Shown one piece after another: positions 37,001 to 50,998 of a DNA stretch of 64,000 nt. The notes under the pieces are model-generated. The model did not search any database. It was not told where the DNA came from and saw nothing but the letters and a program-made list of their open reading frames with translations. The first letter of the stretch is position 1; each line of letters opens with the position of its first letter. The stretch covers positions 28,439,643-28,503,642 of the forward strand of contig VZDJ01007753.1 in NCBI GenBank assembly GCA_008694505.1, written 5' to 3'. This DNA comes from Cyanoderma ruficeps (lineage: Eukaryota > Chordata > Aves > Passeriformes > Timaliidae). A program made the position numbers and the translations under genes.

Positions 37001-40000
37001 CAATATTCTGCACATTACAATGATTATTATACTAATGCAAACTACCTTATTATCCTATAATTTTCCTTAAATAATTTGATTTTACAGTTGGTTGGTTTGC
37101 CTCAGCAAATTAAGTAAATCTGCTAAGAATGAAGATGGGTAATAAACTCTTCTTCACACATGAGTCAAAAAATTAATTGATGTTCCAAAGTAAATTGTAA
37201 CTAGAGTGCTTTTTGTAAAGCTGTCCTCTGAGTTTGGTGAATTTGGGAAAGACACATAAAGACAGGTTAAGGCACCTGAAAATGTAGGTGACAATGCACC
37301 ACAGGCTACTTTCTGGACTTCTATGTAGGGTGTGCCTATGTAGAAGGTATTTCTTTTAAATACATGGGAATTTCAAAGATTGGGAAAAGGCAAAGAAAAG
37401 ATCAAGGGGATATGATTTCTTGAAAGTTTCCTGAAAGCCACATTCTTGCAGAAGATTTTCTTAGCTCTCCACCCCTGCATTTTTGTATGCAAGGAACATT
37501 GTGACAAAAGACACGTCGATATGTCTCCAGGGTGGTGGATACTTTTTTCCTGATTTTTAATAACAGTTTGCTTTAAATGAGATTCAGAGCCCTCAGGATA
37601 GCCTGCCAGAAACATGCAGTCACGTCTTGCACTTTCAGTATAGTCCATCAGCGGAAGTGTAGTATATCATTCTTCTAACTTTTCAAAGCAATCATTTAAT
37701 CAAGACCACAATAATTCATCAACTCTACATAGACAAGGATCATAATCCAATTCAGAGTATTAATAGTGAGATAAGTAATTTTTATGTTCCCTTATTTGAT
37801 TTATGGGATGAAGGTGAAAGAGTAAGAAGTTGAATAGGATTTCAGACTATAGGGCAGGAATGGAGGTGAAGTGAATGTGTCTATTCTGTTCATCAGCAGT
37901 CAGTATCCCCCTCACAAGCACATCATCTCAATTAAAAGAGTTTTTTGTTTAGTTGTGTTTGTTCCTTGGGTATTTTTTTTGAGACGTTTGGGTCTTGTCT
38001 TTTTTGTTTTCTTTTATTTTGAGGAGGGGGAAACAGAAGACACTAATGCAATAAAAGTCCTTTGATGCTGCAGCCTTAAGCAGGATTACTTGCCAACAGT
38101 TTCACGGACTGCATGCCAGGCAGAAGTGGGGTCTTGCAGCACAGCTTCCTCCGTTGTTGGCAGGCAGAAGGTTTACATTTCTTTTGTGGACACATTTTGA
38201 TTACAGCTGTGACTGAAACCACTAAAACAACCCTAAGAAAAGTTGCTTAGGGACTCAAGCATGGAGGTTACTGTTCCTGATACCTGCCAAGTGCAAATGA
38301 TCAGGAGGAGAACAATGTGCCCAGGAAAATCTGAGCCCTGCAATGGCAGAAAACCAAGCCAGGTTAGGGCAGAGGTGACAACCTGAAGGAAGGGGTACAT
38401 CTCTTGTGTGTTGCTCTTTTTTGTTTTGGGCAGCAAGAAAATGTCTATGATTCCTACTGTGTGTGTCCATGAATCAAGTTAATTATAAATTGGAATATTC
38501 CTCAAATATAGCTGGACTTGCAGGACTAGTCCAAGAGGGGGAGAAAATGGATCCTTAGTTATAGAAATGTAGCAACTTACATATCTCCTCTGATAGACTT
38601 GATAGCCTTGCAGCTGATTTTCAATGTGAACTCTGATTTAGCCAATAAGTTTCAAAGACTCCAAGGTCCTTTACATGTATCTGCTCTTTGCCAAAGGATG
38701 GCTTATTTGAATTCTTGGATGTGTATTTTAAAATAAAATCTATATGCTTGAATTTTTGCTATTGTAGAGCAATACTTTTGTCATCAAGTACAAAAGTTGT
38801 TTCAATACACTAGTAAACAATAAGAGGTGCAATGAACCTTTTTGGGATTGGCTTTTCTGTGAAACTGTCTTCTGTACATGTTATTTGGCTTGGTTTTCTA
38901 TCTCTTCAGGAAAACCCCAAAGCCCTGTAAAATTCTTTCTGTAACATAATCATAATTGTAATTTTATTGCTCTCATCGTGGAAAATAACATTTATAAATC
39001 TTATTTTTAGATATGAGAGTACTAAAACAATCTTTGCTAATCAAGAAATAGTTAAGACTCGGTATATCATCATCAGCTTGAAATTTATACCAGTTGAGAG
39101 GTTTTGGAATGCGACAGCTGAAACTCAGTTTCCTGCAGGGAAGGATTTATGAAATGCTACAGGGGGCAGGGAAGGATGCATTACAATATGGCCTTTCCCA
39201 CAGAGAGGGATCTTACAGAAATCTAACCTAAAATTGCCTCGCCTGTACGTGCATCTAAAATGAAAAACACCTCATTTACCTGCAGCAAGTGCCTGGACTC
39301 TGCTTTACCTCAAAGAATTCACAAGAAAAACCTGAAAGAATTCTATAATTGTATATTCTTCATATATGACTGGCTACTTTGGAATATACTAAATTAACCT
39401 AAGATTTTCAGTCAGGAAATCCTGACTTCTGCTCTATTTTTGAGTCAGTCTTTTTCTGAAAGGTCTTGTAGATAATCTATTCCTCTGTGCCTATTTAACC
39501 AAATAGTACACATTATGTGACCACTGCTTTAGCTTTTTGTGAAGCAGCTGAGAAAACATTTTTTCTCACAGGGAGAGTAGAACTGCAGAACCATTGAACT
39601 AGCAAGATATTACTAGATTTCAGCCAACTTCTTTTACATTTAAATTATTTTAAAAGAACATTTGATGGAAAAAAAAAAACAAACCAAAAAACCCCTTGTA
39701 GGTAGGATGATGAAACAACTCTTTCCAGGCACATATAGTAGTTTGCTTCTGTGATTGTCAGGCATATTATTGCTGTGCTAAGACCTTCAAATTATTCCGG
39801 GTAGTGTGTGCATGCTAGGAAACTCCTGACTGTGGTTTCAGCTTGCCTTTTACCCTTGGTCTTAGGTCCCTTATGTCTCCTCTCCTTCTGCTGTTGTGTT
39901 CATAGCAGAGACTCAGCTGCAGGTACCCAGGTGAAATGCTTCATGATTTTGAGCTTTTTTGCCTTCCTTGTGTCTGGGTGCTGCTGTTGATGGAACACAG

Positions 40001-40670
40001 TTGGCTGGCTGAGAGAAAGGGGCCACTCGATCTGCCCCTCTGCTCTAGATTGCCTCTGCCTTCAACCCAGAGCAAAGGCACACAGCCTGCAGAACAAAAC
40101 TCTCCGGAAAGGAGCCTTCAGGATTTCAGGAAATCCAGAGGATTTCTGTCAGGACAAGGATCTATCGCTACAAGTAACAAATTGAACAGATGATGAACCA
40201 CTGCCTCCAGTGTTTGTCCCGTCATGTGGGACTTGCACTTGACATACTGGGCTTGAATGTGCTCTTTTCAGTCACTTGTGAGCAACACAAGGCAGCTACT
40301 CTTCAGATATGTGTTCACTGTGCAACACCACAAAATCACAACTTCGAAGACAGAAAGTAACTTGGCTAAGCAAGGTTACATTTTTTTAGGGCAGAGAGAG
40401 GGATATGTGGCTGTGGGAAACTTTAGGAAGGCATATTTTACTCACTTTCATAACATTATCATGGCAAACAAAACAAGTTTTGCATTACCATCTGGTGCCA
40501 ACTACTTTACAAATTTGAGATAAAGTTAGAGAGGAAAAAAGAGGACACTAGAAAATTCAAAGTGCTTCAAAGAAGGATTTCTTCTTGAAACATCAATGCT
40601 GACACACAGAAACAGATGGATGCCCCAAAAGAATATTATGATTTTCTTTCACCACTTTGCATAACGTGCC
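34027..40670. other. Gene-free unique DNA
   Basis: No gene or dispersed repeat recognised. It includes an AT-rich TA/TATG stretch at about 35090-35215, a 13-base exact direct repeat tttaaaactgttt at 36422-36434 and 36441-36453, and a T/G-rich patch at 37940-38030. Frames at 37373-37648, 39936-40193 and 40257-40523 are unrecognised. Confidence 0.6.
35090..35215. repeat. AT-rich (TA)n-like low-complexity region
   Basis: Interspersed TATATA, TATG and TGTG tracts without a fixed unit. Confidence 0.7.
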
Positions 40671-40712
40671 TGCAAGCATAAATAAATCTCTATGAATTTA
40701 TATATGCTTGCA
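40671..40712. repeat. Near-perfect hairpin, 17-bp stem, 8-nt loop
   Basis: The left arm TGCAAGCATAAATAAAT (40671-40687) and the right arm ATTTATATATGCTTGCA (40696-40712) are inverted copies with a single mismatch, separated by the loop CTCTATGA. Pairing does not extend outward, so a classic microRNA precursor (stem about 22 or more with flanking pairing) is not supported. It could be a remnant of a palindromic MITE, a cruciform-forming site, or chance. Confidence 0.6.
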
Positions 40713-41295
40713 TGTTTACAGAGATACCACTACTGTGGAGAGCAAAAAATAAACCTTTTATGTCATTGTAGCAGTAGTACCTAGGAATAGCCCAGGAGAC
40801 TTTTACAGGAAGGGTGTTGAGACACACTCATCAAGGTTTATGAGTGGGGACAGTTCACAGTTGGTGAACCAGATAGTCTGGTTAAAGATGCTCTTGGGGA
40901 CAAATACATCAAAGCAAGAGAAAGATAGAAAATTAAAAAACAGGCAAGGGAAAATTCTATTCAATGTCTATCTGAGAATAGCAGGGACAGGATCCCAGAA
41001 ATGTATCCTCCTCTGAGGTCTCTCTGAATTGCAGCAAACCGTGGTGATGGTGATTCTGGTGAGCTTTTGACATCTTTCCCTTAATGCTATGTATATTTAT
41101 TGTCAGGATCAACACAAACTCCTTCTGGGCTGATCCCAATTAGAATGTTCCTAATGTTAACTGAAGTATCCTGGTTAGGTGTCAGTGTTGCACACTGATT
41201 AGTTGTTACGCTTCTGTGCACATTAAAAAATGGAATAATGTATCTTGAGGATTTAGATGGCTCTTAACTTGTGCTCTGTGCTTTGTATTGTTCTT

Positions 41296-41342
41296 AGATA
41301 TATATATATTATATACACACATATATATTATATATATATAAA
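41296..41342. repeat. (TA)n-rich microsatellite
   Basis: Two runs of TATATATA flank a short CACACA, forming an almost entirely alternating purine-pyrimidine stretch. Confidence 0.85.
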
Positions 41343-44300
41343 GTAAAAAAGGGAATGAAAGGGGAAGCTTGGAGAGGAAGGAATCACATGTGAGTGATGC
41401 CCACGGTATCGAACAAGAGAAACTGTCATGACAACACCATCAAGGTTTGCAAGTGCAAGGCTGTGAAAATAATAAGAAGAATATAATAGGATGGGAAGAA
41501 TAAGGGGAAAATTTTGACACAGAGGCCTTGGAAATGCTGGCTCAATGGCTGAGGTCTAAGGTTACAGTTGTAAAGAGTAAGTCCCTACCATTACTATGAT
41601 CAATGCACCACAGTACTGAAGATACTGGAACAAGACAAGACAGATTTTCAGCTCCTTGATCATGTCCCACCATGGGGACAAACCTCTGTGTTTTCAGGCC
41701 CAGGAAGATGAAGAGAACACTCCTGTGTGTGCTATCTAACGCTGGGGTTATTTTTGCCCCATTTCCCAGGACTGGAAATGTCTAGAAAGACCTATATCTA
41801 GGCAAATCTAGAAACCACAAAAATCCACAGAACAAGCTGGGGTCTGGCAGTGCTCTTGTATGAGTAAATCCTCTCAGGTCCAGTGTGTTGAGGTCAGAGC
41901 TGGATAGAGTCAAGTGGAACCAGAAGTACATTTTCTTGGTTAACTCAGTACAGAGAAACCTGTACCTTTCTCTGCTGAGTTTCCCATCTATTTCCTAAAG
42001 CCCACAGTATTTCTTATCTCTGACTTTGCTCTGCTGGAATAGGGAAGACTTCAGACTATTTGGGATTTTTTAATGGTGACTGTATTAGAGCTAGAAAGCA
42101 ATCACCCAGATTTAAATATAAATTCATTGGATCAATCTCAGAATATAAGATAATGTTATTTTAATTTGGAAGTCTGAGGTGACTCTGGCCAGTGTACTTT
42201 AGAAAAGCACACTGAAGTATTTGAGAGTATTTACAAGAAAGAAAAAATAAACAATCATGCTGGGTTTTACATGAGTAGCAATTAAATATATTAAGGTATT
42301 AAACATCTCATATTTTATGTTAATGCATAAGAGGCTTCTTTCTAAACTCAGTGTTCTCAGCCATGAATGGAACATTGGGTAAAAATTTCACAGAACGATT
42401 CTAAGCATGTGAAGATAAATTTATGACCTCAATACAAAATAATGTAAATATTACACCTCCTGGTAAATCCTACTGAATTGAAACTGGATTTAATTTAGGT
42501 AGATTCACTGAAATAGAAGATTTCAAGACTGTGTGATGTATTAGTATCCATCTGGTAAAAGAGAAGTTAATTGTCATAAAACAAAAAAACTGTCCAGAAA
42601 ATTACATAAAGCAACTGTAAATTAATCAGAATTTGTTTTAAAGTGAAAAGCAATTGGAAATTAGTCCAAGAACTGTTCTTCCATGGACCCAATAGAGCCA
42701 AGCTTAATTAAAAGCAAGAAAAAGAAAGAAATTAATAACTACAGCTGCGTAGTTATAAAACTGAGATGAAAGGAAAATGCTGCCATGCTTTATCAAAGCA
42801 TGCATCTCTATTTAAATTTTTTTAAAAGAGTCACTCTATTTTCACCTTGAACTAAAGTATCATCTTTAAATAACTAATGAGATGCACAGAAGAGCAAGAG
42901 AGCATACTTGGTCAGGAGTTGCAGGGAGATACAATGATTAGAAACTGTCCATTTAAAAAAGCCCAGACAAACAACCCCTCTAATTCCTTCATGCTTGGCA
43001 AGTTTGCTTTAAAAACTGGATTCAAAAGTCAGTAAATTAAGAAATTATGCAGAATACCAGAATACTAGTGACATAAAGAGGCTAGTCAGGTTTTTCATAG
43101 GGAATATTTCTTTCATAAAATGTATAGAGAGGTGTCAAAAAGGCTTTAAGGCATGCCAATCTGACTTTGCTTCTACAGAGTTCTTGAAGAAATTTAATTT
43201 TACATGAGATGCTAAGACTCAAATTGGCATTCTTTTTTGCTAATTTCTAATGTTTTATCTGCCTGACCACCTGCGGGAAAACTTTACACTATTTTTGACA
43301 TATCATTAGCACAGACCTCAGGCTCCCAGCTACTAACTGCGTCTATTTTATCTCTGCTGTCAAACTTGTTCACAGTGTGAGCAGTCTCTTTTGGATCTTC
43401 AAGGATAACTGGGAAGTGTTTTATTGCCCCTGCAGAGCACAGTATTGGCTTGTGTGTTGCTTAGGGTTTGTATGCTGGCTGTAACACACTAACAAGTCAT
43501 CTTGTGAAATTTTGTGAACAACACAAGCAAATTAATTTCCTTGTGCAAGTTCTCCATTTTTCTATTAATACATTCTGCTCCAAGGAAATGAGAAAGAGAC
43601 AGAAAAGGAAAAAGTGAAGCAACTCTTTCCAACTCTTTAGGTTTTCTCTTCTTTCTCTAGAACAGATTTTCTTCACATATCAGAAGCCAAGTTTCTCAGG
43701 AACAGGTGTAAACTTATTACTCCACATATATCCATGCTGAGAAATATAAAAAGTAGAACAGATGCATTAGCTATAAGAAAAGTTGTATCCAAGCAGAAGT
43801 TTTGTTCACAGAACATTTCAGCTGTGAATGTTTCTTCTTAGATAAGAACTTCAAAAAATGTTGCTTCAATATTCACTTATATCTTCGATTTTCTTTCAGT
43901 TTTACTGGGCAGTGAAGTGGACTTGTTTCCTACAAAACTTCTTGTAGAAGCCAAGAACCTGCTGTTGTGCAGGGCTTGTGGGTTGTAAAAGGGTTTTCAG
44001 TGTATTTGTTTCCTTCCTGTATGGAATTCTAGAGTCTGAGTGTCTGTTTTTCATTGCTCTTGGTGTATTTCCTTAAATGTGGCATAGGTCCATAGCAGAA
44101 TATTTTTAAGACAAATGGAGGGGGAGAGTGAGTATTTCTCAGAATCTGGGATCTTATTTATCAAATGGTGCACAATTGAGTGCATGGCATTTAGCTGGCC
44201 ACCAACCCTGTGGCAAATAAATCTCTCCTTTTCAGCTTTTATCTTTTAACTTTGTAAAATATTTCTTGAAACTACTTACATGTATTATAGACAAACATTC

Positions 44301-44320
44301 TTTTTTTTTTTCTTTTNTTT
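44301..44320. repeat. Poly(T) tract with one unresolved base
   Basis: T-run interrupted by C and by a single N at 44317. The ambiguity is probably a consensus failure in the homopolymer. Confidence 0.9.
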
Positions 44321-47300
44321 GGAGTGGGATTGCTCTTGTCTTGTAAGAACGTAGAAGGAAGCGTAAAATGAAGGATCTCACCTCTTACACATTATAGGAC
44401 TGTGATATGAGTTTGAGAACCCTGAAGCCTGACTTCACTGCCACTAAGGATTTTACATAGTTTTTTGTACTTCATCAAGCATAATAACTCTTAGAGATTT
44501 GAGATTTTTCTAGCTTCCTCCTGTTAAAAAGTCTTTACACTTTACAGGCTATTTTATGAATTCATTTCTGCAGCTATTCTTCAGATTTATCTCTGTTCAA
44601 CTAAGTTTGCCTATGCCTAGTGGAAATGCTTCATCTGATGTACTGCTATATTTCATCTTTTCACAATAGTTGGTGGCTTCTAGACACCAAGACACAATTA
44701 GATTGATTTCCACCATCCCAAATCAACAAGCCCCAGAATTTCTTGCTTTTAAGTCCAGAACACATACTTTAAAACAAGAATGTAATATCCAGTTCTCCTA
44801 TGCTCCCATTACAAAGTGCTTCTAACAACCATAAACAGGCCATTCCAGGAAACATGAAAGCAGGTTGTGCAGTATAAAAGCAGTGCCTCATGTTCTGTGC
44901 TAATCTGGATGTATCTGTTTGCAACAGCAATATGTGGCTTATTACTGCATGTCAGAATTATTTGTAGCTAGGGACAATACAGGTGAGCAACTCGAAGATA
45001 GATGGATATTATGCATAGTCAATTAAACACTTTGAGGTTCAAACTGAAGTCCTTCTAGTATACACAGCAACAGCAGTGTTCCTTAACTGCCATTACCTCT
45101 TTTGATGCCACTTTCACAGCTCAGGCTTCAGAAAGGTTTCAGAAACACAAGGTTTCAGAAAATTTTTGTAGTTTTAGAAAAGAAAGCAAGATTTCTGAAC
45201 TGCCTAGACTACTTAATGCGTGTTTTCCAGATTCTTTGATTCACAGCTGGTTTTTGCTATGGCTTTTCATCATGCTAAAAACAATCACCAGACACAATAA
45301 ATGATTAATATATGTGGTATTTGTACAGCAACGGCGGCTTGAAGTCTTCCTTGCAATTTTAATGGTTCTTGCAATTAATTTTGTGTTTAGAAGGATCAGA
45401 AATAATGTTTGGCATTGTAATACAGGAAGACTAGGGCAGAATTGTTTGCTGAAATCTGCTTCACACTGTCATGTCTAGGTCTGCAGAGCAGTTTGTAGTG
45501 ACAGAAAAATGTCCTGCGAGGTTCCTTATGATCATCTTTGCAAGATGATGTGTATGTCCCAGTCACTGTATCAACGAAGAGCTCTGTCCTTAAACTCTCC
45601 CCTTTTCAAGGTCCCAGGAGAACACAGGGGGGCAGGAAGGGGGCAGAGGCTTCTGAATGGGGCTTGTGGGGCTCAGCTGCAATACACATTTCAGAACTTA
45701 TCTCTTCTTACCCAGAGCTACCCAAGTATTAAGCACATTTTCTGAATGAATGAAATTTGGGGCTATATTTCTCCTGAAACAATTATTGGGAACTTCTGGC
45801 TTCATTATTGCTCATTTGTCTTTGAAGGAGTTGGTAATTCCAAAGAAGAGGTTATTTTCCTTTTTACACCTCCTTTCCCCACTCATATTCAGAGGACCAT
45901 AAGTAAATATGTGACCAGGCCTTCACAACTATAAGAAATATGACTTCTGGAGTCTTTCCTGGTCTGTGGTGGACAGCTTACATTATGTTTGTCCCTTCTG
46001 CCACCCAGGTCTGCCAGTAGATTCAGAGAATGTCACCAGCACGACACCAACCCTCCAAGAGGTATGTGGCAAGAGCACATGGCAACTGGCATTTAGTCTT
46101 ATGCAAAGTGTAGGAGAGAGCTCTTACTGTAGCCAGGTTCCTCCTCTGAAAAACAGCTTTGTTGATGACAAAGTATTTGTCATTTTGCCTGTGTAGTTGC
46201 TATGCTGATACAGAGGAGGTCCTGATTTTAAAACACACATAGTTACAAGGAAATAACTACAGCCCATAATAAAAGACCACTGCAGACAGGGTAGAGATGC
46301 ATTTAGGGCTTATCAGAACTGGATGTGTTCTCTGAATGGACCTGTTTTCATTAGAGCTGCTAGCGTTCCTCGTCTTGCTTTGGAAGGAAGTCAGAGGCTA
46401 TAAGGTGGCCCAGAATACTTAGTACATAGACCAGCCTAAATATGTCATTACTTCCATATCAGAACATCATGCAGAAAGATTTTTTCAAGGGATTTAGAAT
46501 TTTGTCACTACTCCCTATCCAGGCATTCTCATGAAATTACTTTCCCTTGCCTGTTGTGCTGAGGATGAACAGGAAACCTGGAAATGGGCTAAGGTTTTGC
46601 TGACATATGGAATTCAAGCTCTGAGAGTGGAGATGGGAGTCATTCCTGGTCACAGAAGGGAGCTGTGAGTAAGATTACTGTAGCCTGCCTAATCTCATTC
46701 TCATGGGAAGTCATGAATCTCTTACTGTACAGATACTGATATACTATACAACATATAAAAATAGTAGATGAAAGAGTCTGCATCAGCCGTGTGCCAGGTT
46801 TTAAAGCTCTTAACTAAGGAAGAAAACTTGGCAGTTCATAGACTAGGTAGGCCAGTGGAAAAATCAAATGGCCCCTGGGCCAACACCGTTTCTCTATAAT
46901 GTGGGAACCTGACGTTAATGTGAGTACTTTCTGATTCTTCTAGCCACAGGAATCTAGGCAAAATCCAGTCAGAGCCAGAAGCACTCCTTTCTTATCTCGT
47001 ATCTTGGAAATAGGACAGGAATCATAAAAACTGGGTAGAATTATTTTTGGGTCTATTTTAGCAGACATTTACAAGTGAACCATTTATGAACAAATATGTA
47101 TATTTTAAGAAGTTTGGCTCTGCTGACTGGTACTTTTGTAACTGGCTGGAAAGAAGTATCAAAAAGCTGGTGTGTGAAATCCTAACACTCACTACTGTTG
47201 CACTTTAAAACACCACCGTGTTTGTGATTTTGGAAGAAAAAAAATCTTCCTAAATATTTTACCAGTTCTGTCTGTGAGACCTCAGTGCAGAGGCCCTTAG

Positions 47301-50234
47301 GCTGAGAATGTGCATTTACAGGCAGAACACCTCCCATAGTCTCTGAAGGTACCACTGAGTTAGACAGGCTACTAATCATGTTCTAGATTTTCAGCAGTGG
47401 CTCATGTTTTCCTGACTGAAATTACTGATGTGCTTTGGCACTGCTTGGAAATATATGCCACAAATTACAGTTTTCTGTGTTCACAGATCCTAGCCTAAAC
47501 TGACTGCATGCATGGGGATTGCTTTTAAAAAAACATTGTGAATGTCCTAATTTTCCCTGTAAATTATTTCCAAATAAATATACTAAAAATGGATTTCCTC
47601 AATTGCCATTTAAATTTCTGAGTTGACTCCTGTGCTTTTCTAACAATTTCTTTTCAGCATTTAACCTAGCATAGTTATGACAATTATGAAATTGTCTTGT
47701 CTTATTCATGTAAATCATTAAAACAGTGCCCTTTCCTGCCAATGGTGCAGTGGACAGTCTCAAAAGGTTTTCTTCCAATTACATGCCCCACTGGGCCCTT
47801 CCTAATTTAAATATTCTTTCATGTTTCTCATTTTTCCTTTGTCCTAAGTTGTCAATATTTCTACTCAGTGAAGTCAAGTTGTGTCAGGAATCATGGTAGG
47901 TATTCCCAAGAGACGATGTGCTTTTTGAAATGCTGAAGTCTGAAAATCAATTGATTTTAAACGGGGATGACAGAGGGGGTTTGTGCAATTCTTCACCTCC
48001 TGGCAGGGATTTTGTGTGGCTGCACTCTGGTTTTTATGTAGCTATAAATGTAGTTACTCAGCAACACAGCTTGAGACTTACTCTTTAATTTTTGCCAGTG
48101 TTTATTACTCACAATCACAGGGAAAGGTTTTGTTTTACTGGGCACTGTGCAAATAATACCTGGGCTCCAGAAATGTCCCCCTCCATGTCTTGCAGGTGAA
48201 CAAGCAGCCAAGCAGGGGCTAAAAAAATGTTACCTGTGAAACTCAATTGCTCACTATTAAATTGCCTAAATTCACCTGAATGTCAAACAGTCAAAAGGTT
48301 TAGGAAATATTTGTACAGCCCATACGTCAATGGGTGTTATTCACCTAGAATCAATAGCCGATCAGCTAATAGCTGAAATATCTGCTCTTAAGAAGCTCCT
48401 CTTTTTTCAGAGTGACAGAGCACACACATTGCATCACTTCTGACATCATTAAGTGACATGTTTCAGCAGAAAATTTTAAGCAAAAATAGAGGTGAACATC
48501 CTGAAAAAATTCCTTCATTCTGAAGTTTTTTTTTATTGCTGAACTACAATTGAAATGCACTGCATGGGGAAGGATGAGCACCTGCTTCTACACTGAGCTG
48601 CATTCTGGAGGGGATTGCTCACAGCCTTTCCATGAAGGATGAGGCCTCATTATGTGACTGCTATTGGTCACAAGCTGGGGCACAGTTTTACTAAACACAG
48701 TCCTTCAGGGCACACAGTGAATTTTTTCCAGCATGTTGGTTGTTGCCCCACGGCACAGGCTCTGTCTGGACCCTCTGAATTTTGTAGCAATAAAAGGAGA
48801 GTTTGACTTCAGACCTGCCTGCAGGATAGCATGTAAGGGCTGACTCCAGGGTAGCAGGGTGACCTCTTGGTGATCAGTGTCCTAGATGGGCTTGTGCAGC
48901 ATCAAGGAATTACTGTTGTAGTCTCCAGGGCTCTATTTAAATCAGTTGTGTGTTATCTCCATGTGTGGGACACATATCCTATGTGCTGATTTGGCATAAC
49001 TCGTCAAATCACTTCAAGTCCTTTCCTCTTCAGGACAACAAATGTGCTTTGACTTATTCTGATGTCAGGAAATACAAAATCAAATTTGCAGCATTTTTTC
49101 TCAAGTCTGGAGAGAAAATTTCAGACGTTTTCTTCACATGAAGTTAAATATATAATTGAATTGTCCTACCCTGTAAGGTTGCTCTTTTTTTTTTCATTTC
49201 AATAGTGGAAGAGTCAGCTGTCTATATACAGTTCAAAATGAAATGCTTACAAGTCCTTGACTAGTGAACTTTATTATGGAGATGAAAACCTGCCAGCAAG
49301 AAATCAGGGTTAGCCAATATTTGTCTGAAGTGTTAGAGTTACCTTTACAGCAGTTGAGATCTGTGTTTTGGGCACTAAGAGGAATGTGATCTTTTCTTAA
49401 GAGAGAAGAGTGAGGGCTTTACAGAGAGGCAGTCAATTATGCAGTTTTCTGGAAAATGAGCCAATCATTCATTTTAATGAGGTGAATTTCAACCTGGATA
49501 TGGGAATGTCCTGGATGTTGTTTAGTGGCAGTGAAATTATCTGAGCAGCTTGTTTAAAGAAAAACATCAGACAAACATCTACCACTACAGGGAAAAAGAC
49601 TCTTAAGCAGGGTGCCTTGCTAAGCAAAACCAGTAACAGCTTACATTGCCAGGATTGAGTTTATTTCCGTTCTGTGAGAGTATTTGAGGCAATCAAGCTG
49701 CAGCTGATGAATGCAAAGCTACTAGGTTCAGAAAAGAGCTGTAAGAATTGATGAGAAAGTAACAAGCATTGTGTGATCACACTGGGATTTTTTTCAGCAC
49801 TGTTATCTCTAGGAAGTCTCTGAAATTTGTAATGTCAGCTGGTGAGTGCCATCTTTTTTGTCCTCTCGCCTGGTTTTTTTTTCCTATTTTCAGTTATCTG
49901 GAAATACACTTCTAATTTATAAATAGTTCTAAATTTAATTAGGAAAGAGCTATATTTCTGGGAAGTCCAAATATTTATTCACTATAAAATGGAAATCTCA
50001 GCAAAGTTAGTTTCATTGTATTAATTACTATAAAAATATCCACTATGCCACAGCTGTAAGAACAAAAGCCAGGGTTTCAAGTGTATTTTGACATTTAACT
50101 CATATTGAACATGCCAGGAAATAGATACCTAAAAATATATCTTAATCCACCTTGACAATCCGTGAAAAGGTTAGGGGAGCAGAAGGAAAGATTCACTAGC
50201 TGCATTTTATAGATAAGGATTAGAGACAGATTTC

Positions 50235-50515
50235 TCCAGGCAGCAACTGACAGAACGAGAGGACACAGTCTTAAGCTGCATCAAGGGAAATATAGGTTGG
50301 ATATTAGGAAGAAGTTTTTCACTGAAAGAATGATCAAATACTGGAATAGTCTGCCTGGAGAGGTGGTGGAGTCACCATCCCTGGATGTGTTTAAAAGAAA
50401 ACTGGATGTGGCACTTGATACCATGACCTAGTTGAGGTCTTAGGGCTGGGTTGGACTTGATGATCTTGAAGGTCTCTTCCAACCTACACATTCTGTGATT
50501 CTGTGATTCTGTGAC
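50235..50515 (+). mobile_element. CR1 LINE, 5'-truncated copy with intact 3' tail
   Basis: This is the best-preserved CR1 in the window. It has the blocks 'agaacgagaggacacagtct', 'taagctgcatcaaggga', 'ttggatattaggaagaagtt', 'gtctgcctggagaggtggtg', 'gagtcaccatccctggatgt', 'gggttggacttgatgatctt' and 'ggtctcttccaacc'. It ends in the tandem octamer tail ttctgtga x3 (about 50490-50514). This is the terminal, mostly untranslated part of CR1 used for target-primed reverse transcription. Low divergence and an intact tail make it the youngest repeat here. About 280 bases is typical for a truncated insertion. A short MIR-like phrase just upstream (cattttatagataaggat) may be a remnant it inserted into. 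Confidence 0.95.
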
Positions 50516-50789
50516 AGGGAGTTCAGTGTTGTGCTGTCCCTTTTGAAATATCTCAAAGACTTAGATGTATGGTGTACAGGTAATGGCATACCGGAATGGC
50601 TTTTTCCAGCAAGAAATATGGCTCCTAAAAAAATCCCATTTTTCTTGGGAACATGATTTTATGCATCTAATTATTTTTTTCATTAGGAAAGAAAGAAAGT
50701 GTGAGCCAGCTTTGTCTGTGATGCACTAGACCTTGATTTGTTAAATTCTTCGACATCATAAGGTTCTTTAGTGCTATTTCATCTTGATT
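50516..50789. other. Unique spacer between two CR1 copies
   Basis: No feature recognised in these 274 bases. Confidence 0.6.
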
Positions 50790-50998
50790 TAAGAAAGAAA
50801 TTTTTTTACAGTGAGGACAGTCATTCACTCTACCAATGTTCCTAAGGACTTGGTAGAGTCCAACCACTGGAGGATTTCAAAAATGCATTTGGACAGGGTC
50901 TCAGATAATCTAATTTACACTCCCTTTTCCAAAAAATGTTGGAAACCAGATGGTCTTTTGAGATCCCTTCCAGCCTGTGCTGTTCTATTGCTCTAGGA
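50790..50998 (+). mobile_element. Older CR1 LINE 3' fragment
   Basis: Plus-strand blocks match the CR1 3' end in order: 'aagaaagaaatttttttaca', 'gtgaggacagtcattcactc', 'ttggtagagtccaaccactg', 'gaggatttcaaaaatgcatt' with 'tggacagggtctcagat', then 'gatcccttccagcctgtgct' and a degenerate ttctatt tail. It is clearly more diverged than the copy 300 bases upstream and belongs to an older subfamily or an older insertion. Frames across it (50667-50867 minus, 50811-50996 plus) are not genes. Confidence 0.85.

Larger units (their letters stand above)
40713..50234. other. Gene-free unique DNA
   Basis: About 9.5 kb without a recognised gene or RNA gene. It holds a TA-rich repeat at 41296-41342, a poly(T) with one ambiguous base at 44301-44320, and a small triple of ggyttcagaaa-type repeats at 45124-45161. 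The segments at 47990-48230 and 48600-48950 are less AT-rich and could be decayed LTRs, but I could not match them. Frames at 45509-45745 and 45966-46196 are unrecognised. Confidence 0.55.

Noticed and set aside
47990..48230. Possible decayed LTR (tttattactcacaatcacag)
   Set aside because: One phrase recalls LTR-like sequence, but I could not match further blocks or ends.
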